Made by a program: the position numbers and the translations under genes. This document shows, in pieces, positions 25,273 through 33,822 of a stretch of DNA of 46,553 nt. The number at the start of each line of letters is the position of its first letter. Position 1 is the stretch's first letter. Origin of the DNA: Bacillota bacterium (GTDB lineage Bacteria > Bacillota > UBA4882 > UBA8346); the NCBI GenBank assembly GCA_023401925.1, contig JAEXDA010000026.1:1-46553 (forward strand), written 5' to 3'. The notes under the pieces were generated by a model. It searched no databases, had not been told where the DNA came from, and was given only the letters and a program-made list of their open reading frames with translations.

Positions 25273-27153
25273 GTGGAATACGATGTTATCGTAGTCGGCG
25301 CCGGACACGCCGGGTGTGAAGCGGCTCTTGCTTCAGCACGGTTAGGTGCTAAGACATTGATTATCACAATTTCTCCGGATACGATTGCGGCTATGTCCTG
25401 TAATCCAGCAATTGGCGGCCCTGCTGCTAAAAGTCATCTTGTAAGGGAATTAGATGCTTTAGGTGGTGAAATGGGCAAAATTATCGATCGTTCCTATTTA
25501 AATATCCGCCGGATCAATGAAAGTCGTGGCCCGGCTGTTTTGGCCCTCAGAGCTCAGGCCGATAAGCGACTGTACCAAGCAGAGATGACTTTAGTTTTGG
25601 AACGTGAATCCAATCTAACCGTAAAACAGGGATTGGTTTGTGATTTACTGGTCGATGACAAAAGGATAGTCGGTGTGAAGCTTAAATCGGGTAGAAGCTA
25701 TCAAGCTAAGGCAGTGATCATCGCCACCGGAACTTTTTTGGACGCTCATATTGTGATGGGCGATATACGCTATCAAGGGGGCCGTCAAGGTGAACCTGCT
25801 TCAGTCGAGTTGAGTATGAGTCTAAAGAAGAATGGCCTTATTTTACGGCGTTTTCAGACTGCAACTCCGCCTAGAATTCATAATCAATCGGTAAATTATG
25901 CTAAAATGTCGCCTCAAAAATTGATCGCCCCGGAGTGGGGTTATTCTTGGGATGGGCTGAGCCAAAAACGCCCGCAAATCCCTTGTTGGATGACCTCAAC
26001 CACTCCTGCAACCATTGCAACCATTGTCGATAATTTAAGTTTATCGCCGATCCGGTCGGGCGTCATTACTACGAAAGGACCTCATTTTTGTCCATCAATT
26101 GACCGAAAAGTCATTAATTTTCCTCAAAAAACCGACCACTTAATATTTATTGAGCCGGAAGGAAGGTATACCGAGGAACTCTATTTATTGGGAATGACTA
26201 CCGCTATGCCGGAAGAAATTCAGGAGAAAATATTGGCAACAATACCGGGATTGGAGAATTCTCAGATTGTCCGACCGGGGTATGCTGTCGAATATGATTG
26301 TCTGGATTCGTTTCAATTTCATCCTTCATTGGAAAACCGGATAATTGAAAATCTTTTTACTGCGGGACAAATCAATGGAACCTCCGGTTATGAAGAGGCC
26401 GCAGTTCAAGGGCTTATTGCAGGTATCAATGCAGCCCGCAAAATAAAAGGACTTCCTGCTTATATCCCGGATCGAACGACTTCATATATTGGAGTCCTGA
26501 TCGATGACTTGACGACCCTTGGAACGGAAGAACCCTATCGTATGATGACTTCACTCGCTGAATTTCGTTTATTTCTGCGGCTTGATAATTCTTTAAGCCG
26601 TTTGGGAAGAGCTGGTTTTGAGATTGGATTAAATTCGCACCAGCGATGGAACCGGTTGGAACAACTTTTGAATGCTGGAACCGAATTACAAGATCTTCTT
26701 TCGAATACTAAAATGAGTCCGGAATCTGATTTTTGGGAACGTACGGGCTTGCCTAAACCCGATAGGGGATACCGTTTAAAAGAACTTGTCTTGCGTCCGG
26801 AACTCACCGATGAAATATTGGTTAAAGAATTTCCTGTCTTCCAAAGCTATCCTCAGCCGGTTCGAGAATTTATTTGGAATGAATCAAAATTGGCAGGGTA
26901 TTTGGAACGCCAACAAAATAAAAGAACACAGATGTATGCGCTCAATCAAATTGGAATCGATCCCGTTTGGGCAGCAGAATTGAAGGGTCTCTCTGAAACC
27001 GGACGCAATGATTTGATACGAATTAGACCCTTAACTCTTGGACAGGCTTTAAGGATACCCACCTTATCGGATGCGGACCGGACCTTATTATTTATGAAAT
27101 GTCAGAAAGGAAAGGGACAAGGAGGAGAAGGATATGGAGCAGCAGTCCTATGA
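25273..27153 (+). CDS. Divergent MnmG paralogue (first of two tandem copies)
   Basis: A full-length 626-residue MnmG/GidA-type flavoprotein. FAD motif GAGHAGCEAA (residues 9-18), C43 in MSCNPAIGG, RGPAVLALRAQADK, C273 in PHFCPSIDRK, AGQINGTSGYEEAAVQG and the C-terminal RPLTLGQALRI are kept. It differs at places the second copy conserves: GGPAAKSHL (48-56, one residue inserted and Gly to Ser) against GGPAKGHL, FQTATPPR (194-201) against FKTGTPAR, TSLAEFR (426-432) against TSRAEYR, and LDNSLSRL against SDNADERL. It is therefore under relaxed or altered constraint but not broken. It overlaps the second copy by 20 bp. A distinct tRNA role or a heteromeric partner of the second copy are possibilities. 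Confidence 0.85.
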   Translation: MEYDVIVVGAGHAGCEAALASARLGAKTLIITISPDTIAAMSCNPAIGGPAAKSHLVRELDALGGEMGKIIDRSYLNIRRINESRGPAVLALRAQADKRLYQAEMTLVLERESNLTVKQGLVCDLLVDDKRIVGVKLKSGRSYQAKAVIIATGTFLDAHIVMGDIRYQGGRQGEPASVELSMSLKKNGLILRRFQTATPPRIHNQSVNYAKMSPQKLIAPEWGYSWDGLSQKRPQIPCWMTSTTPATIATIVDNLSLSPIRSGVITTKGPHFCPSIDRKVINFPQKTDHLIFIEPEGRYTEELYLLGMTTAMPEEIQEKILATIPGLENSQIVRPGYAVEYDCLDSFQFHPSLENRIIENLFTAGQINGTSGYEEAAVQGLIAGINAARKIKGLPAYIPDRTTSYIGVLIDDLTTLGTEEPYRMMTSLAEFRLFLRLDNSLSRLGRAGFEIGLNSHQRWNRLEQLLNAGTELQDLLSNTKMSPESDFWERTGLPKPDRGYRLKELVLRPELTDEILVKEFPVFQSYPQPVREFIWNESKLAGYLERQQNKRTQMYALNQIGIDPVWAAELKGLSETGRNDLIRIRPLTLGQALRIPTLSDADRTLLFMKCQKGKGQGGEGYGAAVL

Positions 27154-29008
27154 TGTAATCATTGTCGGAGCAGGTCATGCCGGTTGTGAAGCCGCATTTG
27201 CAGCGACCAAGATGGGTTGTCGGACTCTACTTTTTACAATTAATTATAATAACATTGCTTTTATGCCGTGTAATCCTTCCATTGGAGGTCCCGCCAAAGG
27301 ACATTTGGTTCGTGAAATCGATGCGCTTGGGGGCATTATGGGTCGAATGATTGACAGGACCTATTTGCAAATGCGGATGCTGAATACTCAAAAAGGGCCG
27401 GCGGTGTGGGCCTTAAGGGCTCAAGCCGACAAGGAAGTATACCATCGGGCGATGTTGACTGAATTGGAGAATATGCCCAACCTAACTATCAGACAAGCGG
27501 AAGTAGCGGAACTTCTTTTGGATACTTTGGGTCATTGCATGGGAGTGGAAACCCGCACCGGAATTAAATATCACTCGAAGACCGTTATTCTTGCCACCGG
27601 TACTTTTCTCCAAGGTCGTGTTTTTATTGGTGATCTTAATTATTCTTCCGGGCCTATGGGTCAGCTTCCGGCCAATTGTTTATCGGATAATTTGAAAAAG
27701 ATCGGTCTTCCACTTAGGCGTTTTAAAACAGGTACTCCCGCCCGGGTCCGCCGGAGATCGATTGATTTTACAAAAATGACCCCTCAGCCTGGTGGATTTG
27801 AAGAACATGGCTTCTCTTTTTGGGAATCTTGGCAAATCCGCGAGGAACACTTATGTTGGTTAACCTATACCCAACCGTTGACTCATCAGATTATCCGAGA
27901 GCACATGCAGGAGGCTCCCTTATTTTCAGGACAAATTACCGGGGTTGGTCCGCGATATTGCCCATCCATTGAAAGCAAATTGGTTCAATTTCCGGATAAA
28001 GACCGCCACCAAGTGTTTATTGAGCCGGAAGGCGCAGATAGCGATGAAATGTATTTAGCCGGCTTGTCCACCAGTTTGCCTGAATATGTTCAAGAATTAT
28101 TTCTGCGGACCATCCCTGGCTTGGAGAAATTAGAAATCGTCCGTCCCGGTTATGCTATCGAGTATGATGCTTTGCCGGGTTCTGAATTAAAACCATCCCT
28201 AGAATTAAAACGTGTTCCCGGTTTATTTGCCGCTGGCCAGTTTAACGGAAGTTCGGGCTATGAAGAAGCGGCAGCCCAAGGTTTAATGGCCGGTATTAAC
28301 GCGGCTCTTAAAGTTCAAGGCAGGGAATCACTTGTTTTGAAGCGTTCGGAAGCTTATATTGGTGTACTGATCGATGATTTAGTTACTAAAGAAAGTTTGG
28401 AGCCATACCGGGTATTGACTTCAAGAGCCGAATACCGGCTGACGTTACGTTCCGATAACGCTGATGAACGATTGACTCCCTATGGAATTCATATCGGTTT
28501 GATCAATGACCATGAAACCCAAATTTTTAATGAAAAGAAACAACGAATTCACCATATATATAGCACATTTCAAAATCAATACTTTAATCCTGAGCCCCAG
28601 ATACGCCGGATTTTTGAGGAAGCTCAACTAATAGCTCCTAAAAATCGCTTTAATGTTGCGGAAATTCTTAAAAGGCCTGAGGTATCTCCTGATTTTGCCC
28701 AGAAGTTGTTTCCGGAACAAACCATGAGTCCGATGGATTTGAAAGAAGTTGCGGTTCGGTTTAAGTATCAAGGGTATCTCGCAAAGGAGAATGTCCAGGT
28801 ACAAAAGCTGCTTGATTTGGAAAATAAAAAAATTTCCATGGACATCGATTATGATGAGGTCCCCAATCTTGCCCGTGAAGCCCGGGAAAGATTTAAGCAA
28901 TTTCAACCCATGACTTTAGGCCAAGCTTCCAGGATTAGTGGAATTAACCCAGCCGATTTAACCGCTTTGCTTTTTTATTTGGAGAATACGGTGAGGAATT
29001 CAAAATGA
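27134..29008 (+). CDS. mnmG: tRNA uridine-5-carboxymethylaminomethyl modification enzyme MnmG (canonical copy)
   Basis: A 624-residue FAD enzyme that with MnmE builds the cmnm5/carboxymethylaminomethyl group on U34. Seen: GAGHAGCEAA (13-22), C46 in FMPCNPSIGGPAKGHLVRE, LNTQKGPAVWALRAQADK, FKTGTPAR, the catalytic-site C276 in GPRYCPSIESK, AGQFNGSSGYEEAAAQG, TSRAEYRL and the C-terminal FQPMTLGQASRISG. All usual signatures fit Firmicutes MnmG. AAGGAGGAGAAGG before the ATG lies inside the end of the first copy, so translation of the two is linked. rsmG overlaps its end by 4 bp. Confidence 0.96.
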   Translation: MEQQSYDVIIVGAGHAGCEAAFAATKMGCRTLLFTINYNNIAFMPCNPSIGGPAKGHLVREIDALGGIMGRMIDRTYLQMRMLNTQKGPAVWALRAQADKEVYHRAMLTELENMPNLTIRQAEVAELLLDTLGHCMGVETRTGIKYHSKTVILATGTFLQGRVFIGDLNYSSGPMGQLPANCLSDNLKKIGLPLRRFKTGTPARVRRRSIDFTKMTPQPGGFEEHGFSFWESWQIREEHLCWLTYTQPLTHQIIREHMQEAPLFSGQITGVGPRYCPSIESKLVQFPDKDRHQVFIEPEGADSDEMYLAGLSTSLPEYVQELFLRTIPGLEKLEIVRPGYAIEYDALPGSELKPSLELKRVPGLFAAGQFNGSSGYEEAAAQGLMAGINAALKVQGRESLVLKRSEAYIGVLIDDLVTKESLEPYRVLTSRAEYRLTLRSDNADERLTPYGIHIGLINDHETQIFNEKKQRIHHIYSTFQNQYFNPEPQIRRIFEEAQLIAPKNRFNVAEILKRPEVSPDFAQKLFPEQTMSPMDLKEVAVRFKYQGYLAKENVQVQKLLDLENKKISMDIDYDEVPNLAREARERFKQFQPMTLGQASRISGINPADLTALLFYLENTVRNSK

Positions 29009-29724
29009 ATGATATTGAGCAATTATTGACAGATGAACTTGAAAAGGCTTCGATCAAATTTTCGCAGCATACTTTTCACCAATTGTTTCAATTTATCGAT
29101 TTTTTGTTGGATGCCAATCAAACAGTAAATTTGACCGCTATTACTGATCGAAAAGAGGCTCTTTTTAAGCATATCTTTGATTCGTTGGTCGTTTTTAACC
29201 GTTCGGAATATTTGGACGCCCGCCGGATTATCGACATTGGCAGCGGTGCAGGAATCCCCGGGATTCCACTGGCAATTTGTTCTCCGGAAAAACAATTTGT
29301 CTCATTAGATTCGGTTCAAAAAAAAATAAAATTTCAGGAACAATTTTGCAAGCGATTTGGCATACATAATATTAATCCAGTTTGGTCAAGAGCGGAAGAT
29401 TTTATCGAGATTTTTAAAGAATACGAGGGATTTGATCTGGCAATTGCCAGAGCGGTAGCCCCCCTCAAGATAATCGCGGAATTAACCTTGCCGTTTGTAT
29501 CCACTCATGGTCATGCTATACTATATAAAGGAAAAGATTATCATAACGAACTCGACGAGGCGGAAAAAGCCATCACGATATTGGGGGGATCGGTCAAGGA
29601 TTGCCTTACAATGGAGCTTCCTTTTTCTTACGGATTCCGATCCATAGTGATTATTGAAAAAATTCACCCTACTCCAAACGGGTATCCACGGAAAGCGGGG
29701 ATTCCTCAAAAGAAACCATTATAA
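29005..29724 (+). CDS. rsmG: 16S rRNA (guanine-N7) methyltransferase RsmG
   Basis: A 239-residue SAM-dependent methyltransferase (GidB) that makes m7G527 in 16S rRNA. Motifs: NLTAITDRKEALFKHIFDSL near residue 42, the SAM-binding RIIDIGSGAGIPGIPLAI near residue 69 and FDLAIARAVAPL near residue 138. The N-terminal helical part and the length are normal. The ATG overlaps the mnmG stop by 4 bp, the classic gidA-gidB coupling. The Pro/Lys-rich tail is short. Confidence 0.96.
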   Translation: MNDIEQLLTDELEKASIKFSQHTFHQLFQFIDFLLDANQTVNLTAITDRKEALFKHIFDSLVVFNRSEYLDARRIIDIGSGAGIPGIPLAICSPEKQFVSLDSVQKKIKFQEQFCKRFGIHNINPVWSRAEDFIEIFKEYEGFDLAIARAVAPLKIIAELTLPFVSTHGHAILYKGKDYHNELDEAEKAITILGGSVKDCLTMELPFSYGFRSIVIIEKIHPTPNGYPRKAGIPQKKPL

Positions 29725-29968
29725 AAATTAAATTTTTGAAATTTACTAATAGAAAGTTTAGCAACAAAGAAGGAAGTTACGACCTTATCTCGAAAGAAAA
29801 AAGAAACCGAGGGGATTGGAAGTGACTCTTATGAAACGATCAAAAAAGAATTCAGTAGAAGTTTTGACACAACGTGCCCACGATTTATTTAGCGTCGAAA
29901 TGGAGGCCCTTCGGAAAAATGAAATCATTTTACAGGCCAAAAGGGGCCAACGGGAGGAGGAGTCAATC

Positions 29969-30730
29969 ATGGGGAAAGTAGTCGCAATCGCCAATCAAAA
30001 AGGCGGTGTAGGAAAGACGACAACCGCTGTGAACTTGGGTGCATGCTTAGCCCAAAAAGGGAAAAAGGTTTTAATCATTGATCACGACCCTCAGGGTAAT
30101 TCCACCAGTGGGATTGGTTTAAAAAAGAGTGAAATTAAAAATTGTATTTATGATGTTTTAATTAACGAGACTCCATTGGACCAAGTATTATTACAAACCC
30201 AAGTGGAAAATCTAAAAATCGCACCCGCAACGATTCGTTTAGCAGGTGCAGAGGCCGAATTGGTCGGCATGATGGCTCGCGATCAAAGATTGAAAAGAGC
30301 GATTGAGCCGATTAAGGATCAGTATGACTATGTACTCATTGACTGCCCCCCTTCTCTTGGCAATTTAACAATAAATGCCTTGGCTGCAGCAGATTCAATT
30401 ATTGTTCCGATTCAATGTGAATATTATGCGTTAGAGGGTCTTAGCCAATTAATGAAAACCGTGCAACTTGTGCAAAAATATTCAAACCCCAATCTTGAAA
30501 TTGAGGGTGTGGTTTTGACAATGTATGACAACCGCACCAATCTCTCATCCCAGGTTACCGAGGAAGTACGCCGGTACTTTAATGATAAAGTATATAAGTC
30601 GGTAATACCCCGTAACATTCGGTTGAGTGAAGCACCTAGTTTTGGCCTTCCGATCACTCTTTATGACGAAAAATCCAAAGGAGCCGAGGCTTATATTGAT
30701 TTAGCCAAGGAAGTGATAGCCAATGAATAA
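29969..30730 (+). CDS. parA: Chromosome partitioning ATPase ParA (Soj)
   Basis: A 253-residue Walker-type ATPase; the deviant Walker A KGGVGKTTT is at residues 10-18, VLIIDHDPQGNSTSG near residue 36, and IDCPPSLG near residue 121. It cooperates with ParB to segregate origins and regulate DnaA. The start at 29969 is supported by GGGAGGAGGAG seven bases upstream and by the family's usual beginning. The same frame, however, is open without a stop back to 29816 (51 more codons, including an ATG at 29831), which would add a Lys/Arg-rich helical N-terminal extension. No noc gene lies between rsmG and parA. It overlaps parB by 8 bp. Confidence 0.93.
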   Translation: MGKVVAIANQKGGVGKTTTAVNLGACLAQKGKKVLIIDHDPQGNSTSGIGLKKSEIKNCIYDVLINETPLDQVLLQTQVENLKIAPATIRLAGAEAELVGMMARDQRLKRAIEPIKDQYDYVLIDCPPSLGNLTINALAAADSIIVPIQCEYYALEGLSQLMKTVQLVQKYSNPNLEIEGVVLTMYDNRTNLSSQVTEEVRRYFNDKVYKSVIPRNIRLSEAPSFGLPITLYDEKSKGAEAYIDLAKEVIANE

Positions 30731-31595
30731 AAATCGGGGTTTAGGCAAAGGCTTAGGTGCCTTAATTCCGGAGCTGGCTGAGGAGAATCAGGCAACAGAG
30801 GCTCAATTTGAAGTCAATATCGATGATATCCAGACCAACCCGTATCAACCCCGTAAAGAATTTATCGATGATAAGCTTAATGAGCTTGCGGAATCTATTA
30901 AAATTCATGGAATTATTCAACCATTGCTCGTCCGGGAAATTGGTGACAAATTTCAATTAATTGCCGGCGAGCGAAGATTAAGAGCCGCCAAACTTGTCGG
31001 TTTAACTCAAGTGCCTGTTGTGGTCAAAGAAATGACGGATCAGGCGATGATGGAAGTTGCCCTCGTCGAAAATCTGCAACGCGAAGATCTCAATCCTATT
31101 GAAGAAGCCGACGCATATCAGCGGTTAATTGATGAATTTCAATTAACCCAAGATGAAATTGCTAAAAAAGTGGGAAAAAGCCGGCCTGCCATCGCGAACA
31201 CCCTAAGATTGTTAAATCTCCCGATAGAAATTCGCACAGATTTGGCCAAAGGAACGTTAACCATGGGTCACGCCCGTGCTCTTTTAAGTCTTAAAACTCC
31301 AGAAGAGCAAAAACGCTCTTGGAGTCAGATTCAAATTCAAGAAATGTCGGTCCGTGAGACAGAGGAATTTATCCGTCAATTGAATTCACCTCCACCTGTT
31401 TCACGTGAAACAAAAAAAACTTCAGCAAAAGTACCTATGCGAAAAGACCCTAATGTAATAGAAATGGAAGATGAATTGCAACAATTATTTGGAACGAAGG
31501 TTATCATTCGTCAAACAGGAAGCGGCGGAAAAATAGAAATCGACTATTATGACGGAGAAGATTTTGAGAGAATTTGTGAAAAATTAATTCATTAA
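30723..31595 (+). CDS. parB: Chromosome partitioning protein ParB (Spo0J)
   Basis: A 290-residue CTPase/DNA-binding protein that loads at parS and slides as a clamp. Seen: the N-terminal GLGKGLGALIPE ParA-contact segment, NPYQPRKEF, the CTP-binding GERRLRAAKLVG and ENLQREDLNPIEEA motifs, the helix-turn-helix LTQDEIAKKVGKSRPAIANTLRLL near residue 140, and a C-terminal dimerisation region. A perfect parS site lies inside the gene at 31397, as in Bacillus subtilis spo0J. Confidence 0.96.
   Translation: MNKNRGLGKGLGALIPELAEENQATEAQFEVNIDDIQTNPYQPRKEFIDDKLNELAESIKIHGIIQPLLVREIGDKFQLIAGERRLRAAKLVGLTQVPVVVKEMTDQAMMEVALVENLQREDLNPIEEADAYQRLIDEFQLTQDEIAKKVGKSRPAIANTLRLLNLPIEIRTDLAKGTLTMGHARALLSLKTPEEQKRSWSQIQIQEMSVRETEEFIRQLNSPPPVSRETKKTSAKVPMRKDPNVIEMEDELQQLFGTKVIIRQTGSGGKIEIDYYDGEDFERICEKLIH
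31397..31412. promoter_or_regulatory. parS site 1 (perfect)
   Basis: The 16-base palindrome TGTTTCACGTGAAACA, an exact match to the Bacillus parS consensus, lies within the parB coding region, about 10 kb from oriC. Confidence 0.97.
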
Positions 31596-31601
31596 CCTTT
31601 G

Positions 31602-31625
31602 ACGGCGAATAATCGCCGTTTTTTT
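31602..31625 (+). terminator. Rho-independent terminator after parB
   Basis: A 7-bp stem ACGGCGA / TCGCCGT with a 4-base loop is followed by seven T, seven bases after the parB stop. It ends the mnmE-to-parB operon. Confidence 0.92.
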
Positions 31626-31630
31626 AAACT

Positions 31631-31646
31631 TGTTTCACGTGAAACG
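31631..31646. promoter_or_regulatory. parS site 2
   Basis: TGTTTCACGTGAAACG, 15 of 16 bases of parS, directly beyond the parB terminator and 234 bp from the first site. Close spacing of two sites would strengthen ParB loading. Confidence 0.93.
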
Positions 31647-31711
31647 GGTCCCGTTGGGGAATGTGTTTCTTTTGGATATGATTACACATGGGAATAGGAT
31701 GAATAACGTAG

Positions 31712-32473
31712 ATGGATAAAGAAATGATACTGCAGTGGTTGGAAGAAATAGCTACAGGTCAATCTCGACCGGAGGATGTTCTAAAGAAATTAAATGATTT
31801 TCCTTATCAAAATCTTGGTTTTGCCAACATTGATACTCATCGTAATTTAAGAAATGGAAATTCCGAGGTTATTTATTGTCCGGGAAAAACCATCGAACAA
31901 ATCGTTGCAATTTTTAAAAATCTTGCAGAATGTTCTCTTAATGTGATGGCGTCCCGTGCCAGTAAAGAAGTTTTTCAAAGCATTAAGAGTCAGATTGAGG
32001 ATGTTCAATATTTTGATGAGGCTAGAATTGTTGCCTTGTGGCGGAATAAAAAAGTCAGTCAAGGGATTATTGGTGTTTTATCGGCTGGTACGGCTGATTT
32101 GCCGGTGGCGGAAGAAGCGTGTATCACTGCAGAAATTATGGGAAGTAGGGTTCAAAGAATTTATGATGTGGGTGTGGCGGGAATTCACCGCTTGTTTGAC
32201 AAAAAATCAATCATTGATGAGTGTCGGGTGTTGATTGTTGTAGCCGGTATGGAAGGAGCTTTGGCAAGTGTGGTAGGAGGCTTAGTCGATAAACCTATTG
32301 TGGCCGTTCCGACGAGTATAGGATACGGAACGAATTTTCAAGGAATCGCTCCGCTTTTAAGTATGTTAAATTCTTGTGCCGGTGGAATTGGAGTTGTCAA
32401 TATTGATAATGGTTTTGGAGCTGGAGTTTTAGCTCATCGAATTAATTTGCTTGGAGAAACTTTCAAAATATAG
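31712..32473 (+). CDS. larB: LarB-type nickel-pincer nucleotide biosynthesis carboxylase
   Basis: A 253-residue protein matching LarB, the PurE-related enzyme that carboxylates and hydrolyses nicotinic acid adenine dinucleotide for the lactate racemase cofactor. The N terminus has the FANIDTHRNLRNG and EVIYCPGKT motifs, and the PurE-like C-terminal half has VLSAGTADLPVAEEA, YDVGVAGIHRL, VVAGMEGALASVVGGL and VPTSIGYGTNFQGIAPLL. larC, larE and larA are not in the window. A weak ribosome site (AGGATG) precedes the ATG. Confidence 0.88.
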   Translation: MDKEMILQWLEEIATGQSRPEDVLKKLNDFPYQNLGFANIDTHRNLRNGNSEVIYCPGKTIEQIVAIFKNLAECSLNVMASRASKEVFQSIKSQIEDVQYFDEARIVALWRNKKVSQGIIGVLSAGTADLPVAEEACITAEIMGSRVQRIYDVGVAGIHRLFDKKSIIDECRVLIVVAGMEGALASVVGGLVDKPIVAVPTSIGYGTNFQGIAPLLSMLNSCAGGIGVVNIDNGFGAGVLAHRINLLGETFKI

Positions 32474-33162
32474 AGCGAGGTTTATAAGAAAAGCATCTGT
32501 TTTAATAGAAGGTATTCGTGTTTTTATTGATGGTTAATCTTGATTTTTGTTTAGTTTATTAGTAAGGTCAATCCCTTTAACCAATGTGCTTTTTCTGAGA
32601 CAGAAATCCGACTTCAAGAAGGGAAAACAATTTATCCCTGGGATTTGGCGGAAGAGGCTGTCTAAAAGAATATATAAAATCAACAAAAATACAATATATA
32701 GTCTCATCATGGATGCTGGTTTCGATATATTGTATTTTTTGCTTCGTGTACTTTATTGTACGTATGCAAAATGATAACTCTTTTTGAGGGTAGCCCTGAA
32801 ATCAAACTTTATTAGATGGGGTGTTTCGATTTTATTTTAATCATTAAGCATTTCTTTCAAATCGAGGTATTGTTGTTGTCAATTTTGTTTAAAAGTCCTT
32901 TCCCTTCGATTTTGATTATATTTGAACTGCCATATCTTCGGTTCCGGGGTCAATTGTTGTCTTTCAAACGGGTGTTCAATAAAACTGAAACTTATCGGTA
33001 TAATCTTCGTGTGCTTTTTGGGAATAAAGTGTTTTAAGAGCTCAATAGAGAAAAATCAAGAAAGAAAAATTTCAAAAAATGGAGGAGCAGGTTGATGCTT
33101 TGCAGAATAATTCTTGTGTAATTTAAGAGTAAATAGATAAAACTGGAAAGGTTGTTGCTCCA
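32474..33162. other. Gene-free stretch between larB and the DUF4446 gene
   Basis: A 689-bp A/T-rich interval. Short open frames at 32547-32774 and 32816-33037 lack ribosome sites and protein-like composition and are not called. The only structure seen is the palindromic MITE-like element at 32655-32797. From 32798 to 33162 I see nothing definite apart from a GGAGGAG site followed by a 9-codon mini frame at 33095-33121. Confidence 0.6.
32655..32797. mobile_element. MITE-like palindromic element (candidate)
   Basis: Ends resemble each other as inverted repeats: left AGGCTGTCTAAAAGA (32655-32669) and, reading back from 32797, AGGGCTACCCTCAAAAAGAG. Internally AAAAATACAATATAT (32685-32699) and its exact complement ATATATTGTATTTTT (32725-32739) form a 15-bp perfect stem. 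No transposase gene is present, and no clear target duplication was seen. The GGCTGTCT-type end is common among transposon ends in Firmicutes, hence the suggestion; without a second copy it is unproven. Confidence 0.35.
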
Positions 33163-33675
33163 ATGAACGAAGTTGTGTTCTTTAATAATTGGCTGGCCCA
33201 AAATATGCTGGTAATTTTTTTATCAATTATTGGACTAAATGTTTTGTTAATTATTCTTTTTTTGGCATCCTTTTTTACTTTGAAAAAGTACAGAAATTTG
33301 TTAAAGAGGGCAGAAGGTAAAGATTTAGAACCCTTACTGCTTGAATTGTTGGAGAAGACAAATCAAGTTTTTCGTAAACAACAACAAATCGATGATCGTC
33401 TCACAAATAACCAAATATTAGCGGAACGGCATTTGCAGAATTGGAATTTGGTCAGATTTCAAGCGTTTGAAAATACCGGAGGGGATCAAAGTTTTGCCTT
33501 TGCGATGCTTGATGCCTTGGGTGATGGAATCGTCATGAGCAGTATTTTTGGCCGGGAAGAAGCACGGGTATATTGTAAACCGGTTCAAAAGGGTTCGTCA
33601 ATTTATCCCCTGTCGGATGAAGAAAAAGAAGCAATTGATAAGGCGATTAGCGGAACCGGGAAGAAAACTGAATAA
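33163..33675 (+). CDS. DUF4446 membrane protein
   Basis: A 170-residue protein: one N-terminal membrane segment (about residues 14-40), a helical, charged middle part (45-95) and a C-terminal domain beginning NWNLVRFQAFENTGGDQSFAFAMLDALGDGIVMSSIFGREEARVYCKPV. That is the signature of the DUF4446 family, common near parAB in Firmicutes. The function is unknown. The conserved domain would lie in the cytoplasm if the N terminus is outside. Confidence 0.85.
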   Translation: MNEVVFFNNWLAQNMLVIFLSIIGLNVLLIILFLASFFTLKKYRNLLKRAEGKDLEPLLLELLEKTNQVFRKQQQIDDRLTNNQILAERHLQNWNLVRFQAFENTGGDQSFAFAMLDALGDGIVMSSIFGREEARVYCKPVQKGSSIYPLSDEEKEAIDKAISGTGKKTE

Positions 33676-33750
33676 ATAAACGAAAGTCATGGAAAGAAAA
33701 GGATTTTTTAGGATTTTAGCAGGAAAACCCGGAAGATTGTCGAAATATAA

Positions 33751-33808
33751 CTCCCATCCATTTTTCTGGAATTCAAAAAATTGATGCAAAAAGATGGGTG
33801 AGTTTTTT
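33751..33808 (+). terminator. Possible terminator after the DUF4446 gene
   Basis: AACTCCCATC near 33751 pairs with GATGGGTGAGTT near 33795 apart from a two-base bulge; six T follow. The loop is long (about 33 bases), so the call is weak. Confidence 0.35.
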
Positions 33809-33822
33809 CCTTGAGGTGGAGC

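Noticed and set aside
32547..33037. Two open frames of 73-75 codons between larB and the DUF4446 gene
   Set aside because: There is no ribosome site, composition is biased to Phe/Leu/Ile from A/T-rich DNA, and the first runs through the palindromic element.
33095..33121. Nine-codon mini frame after a GGAGGAG site
   Set aside because: A leader peptide is possible, but there is no attenuator structure or regulatory residue pattern to support it.
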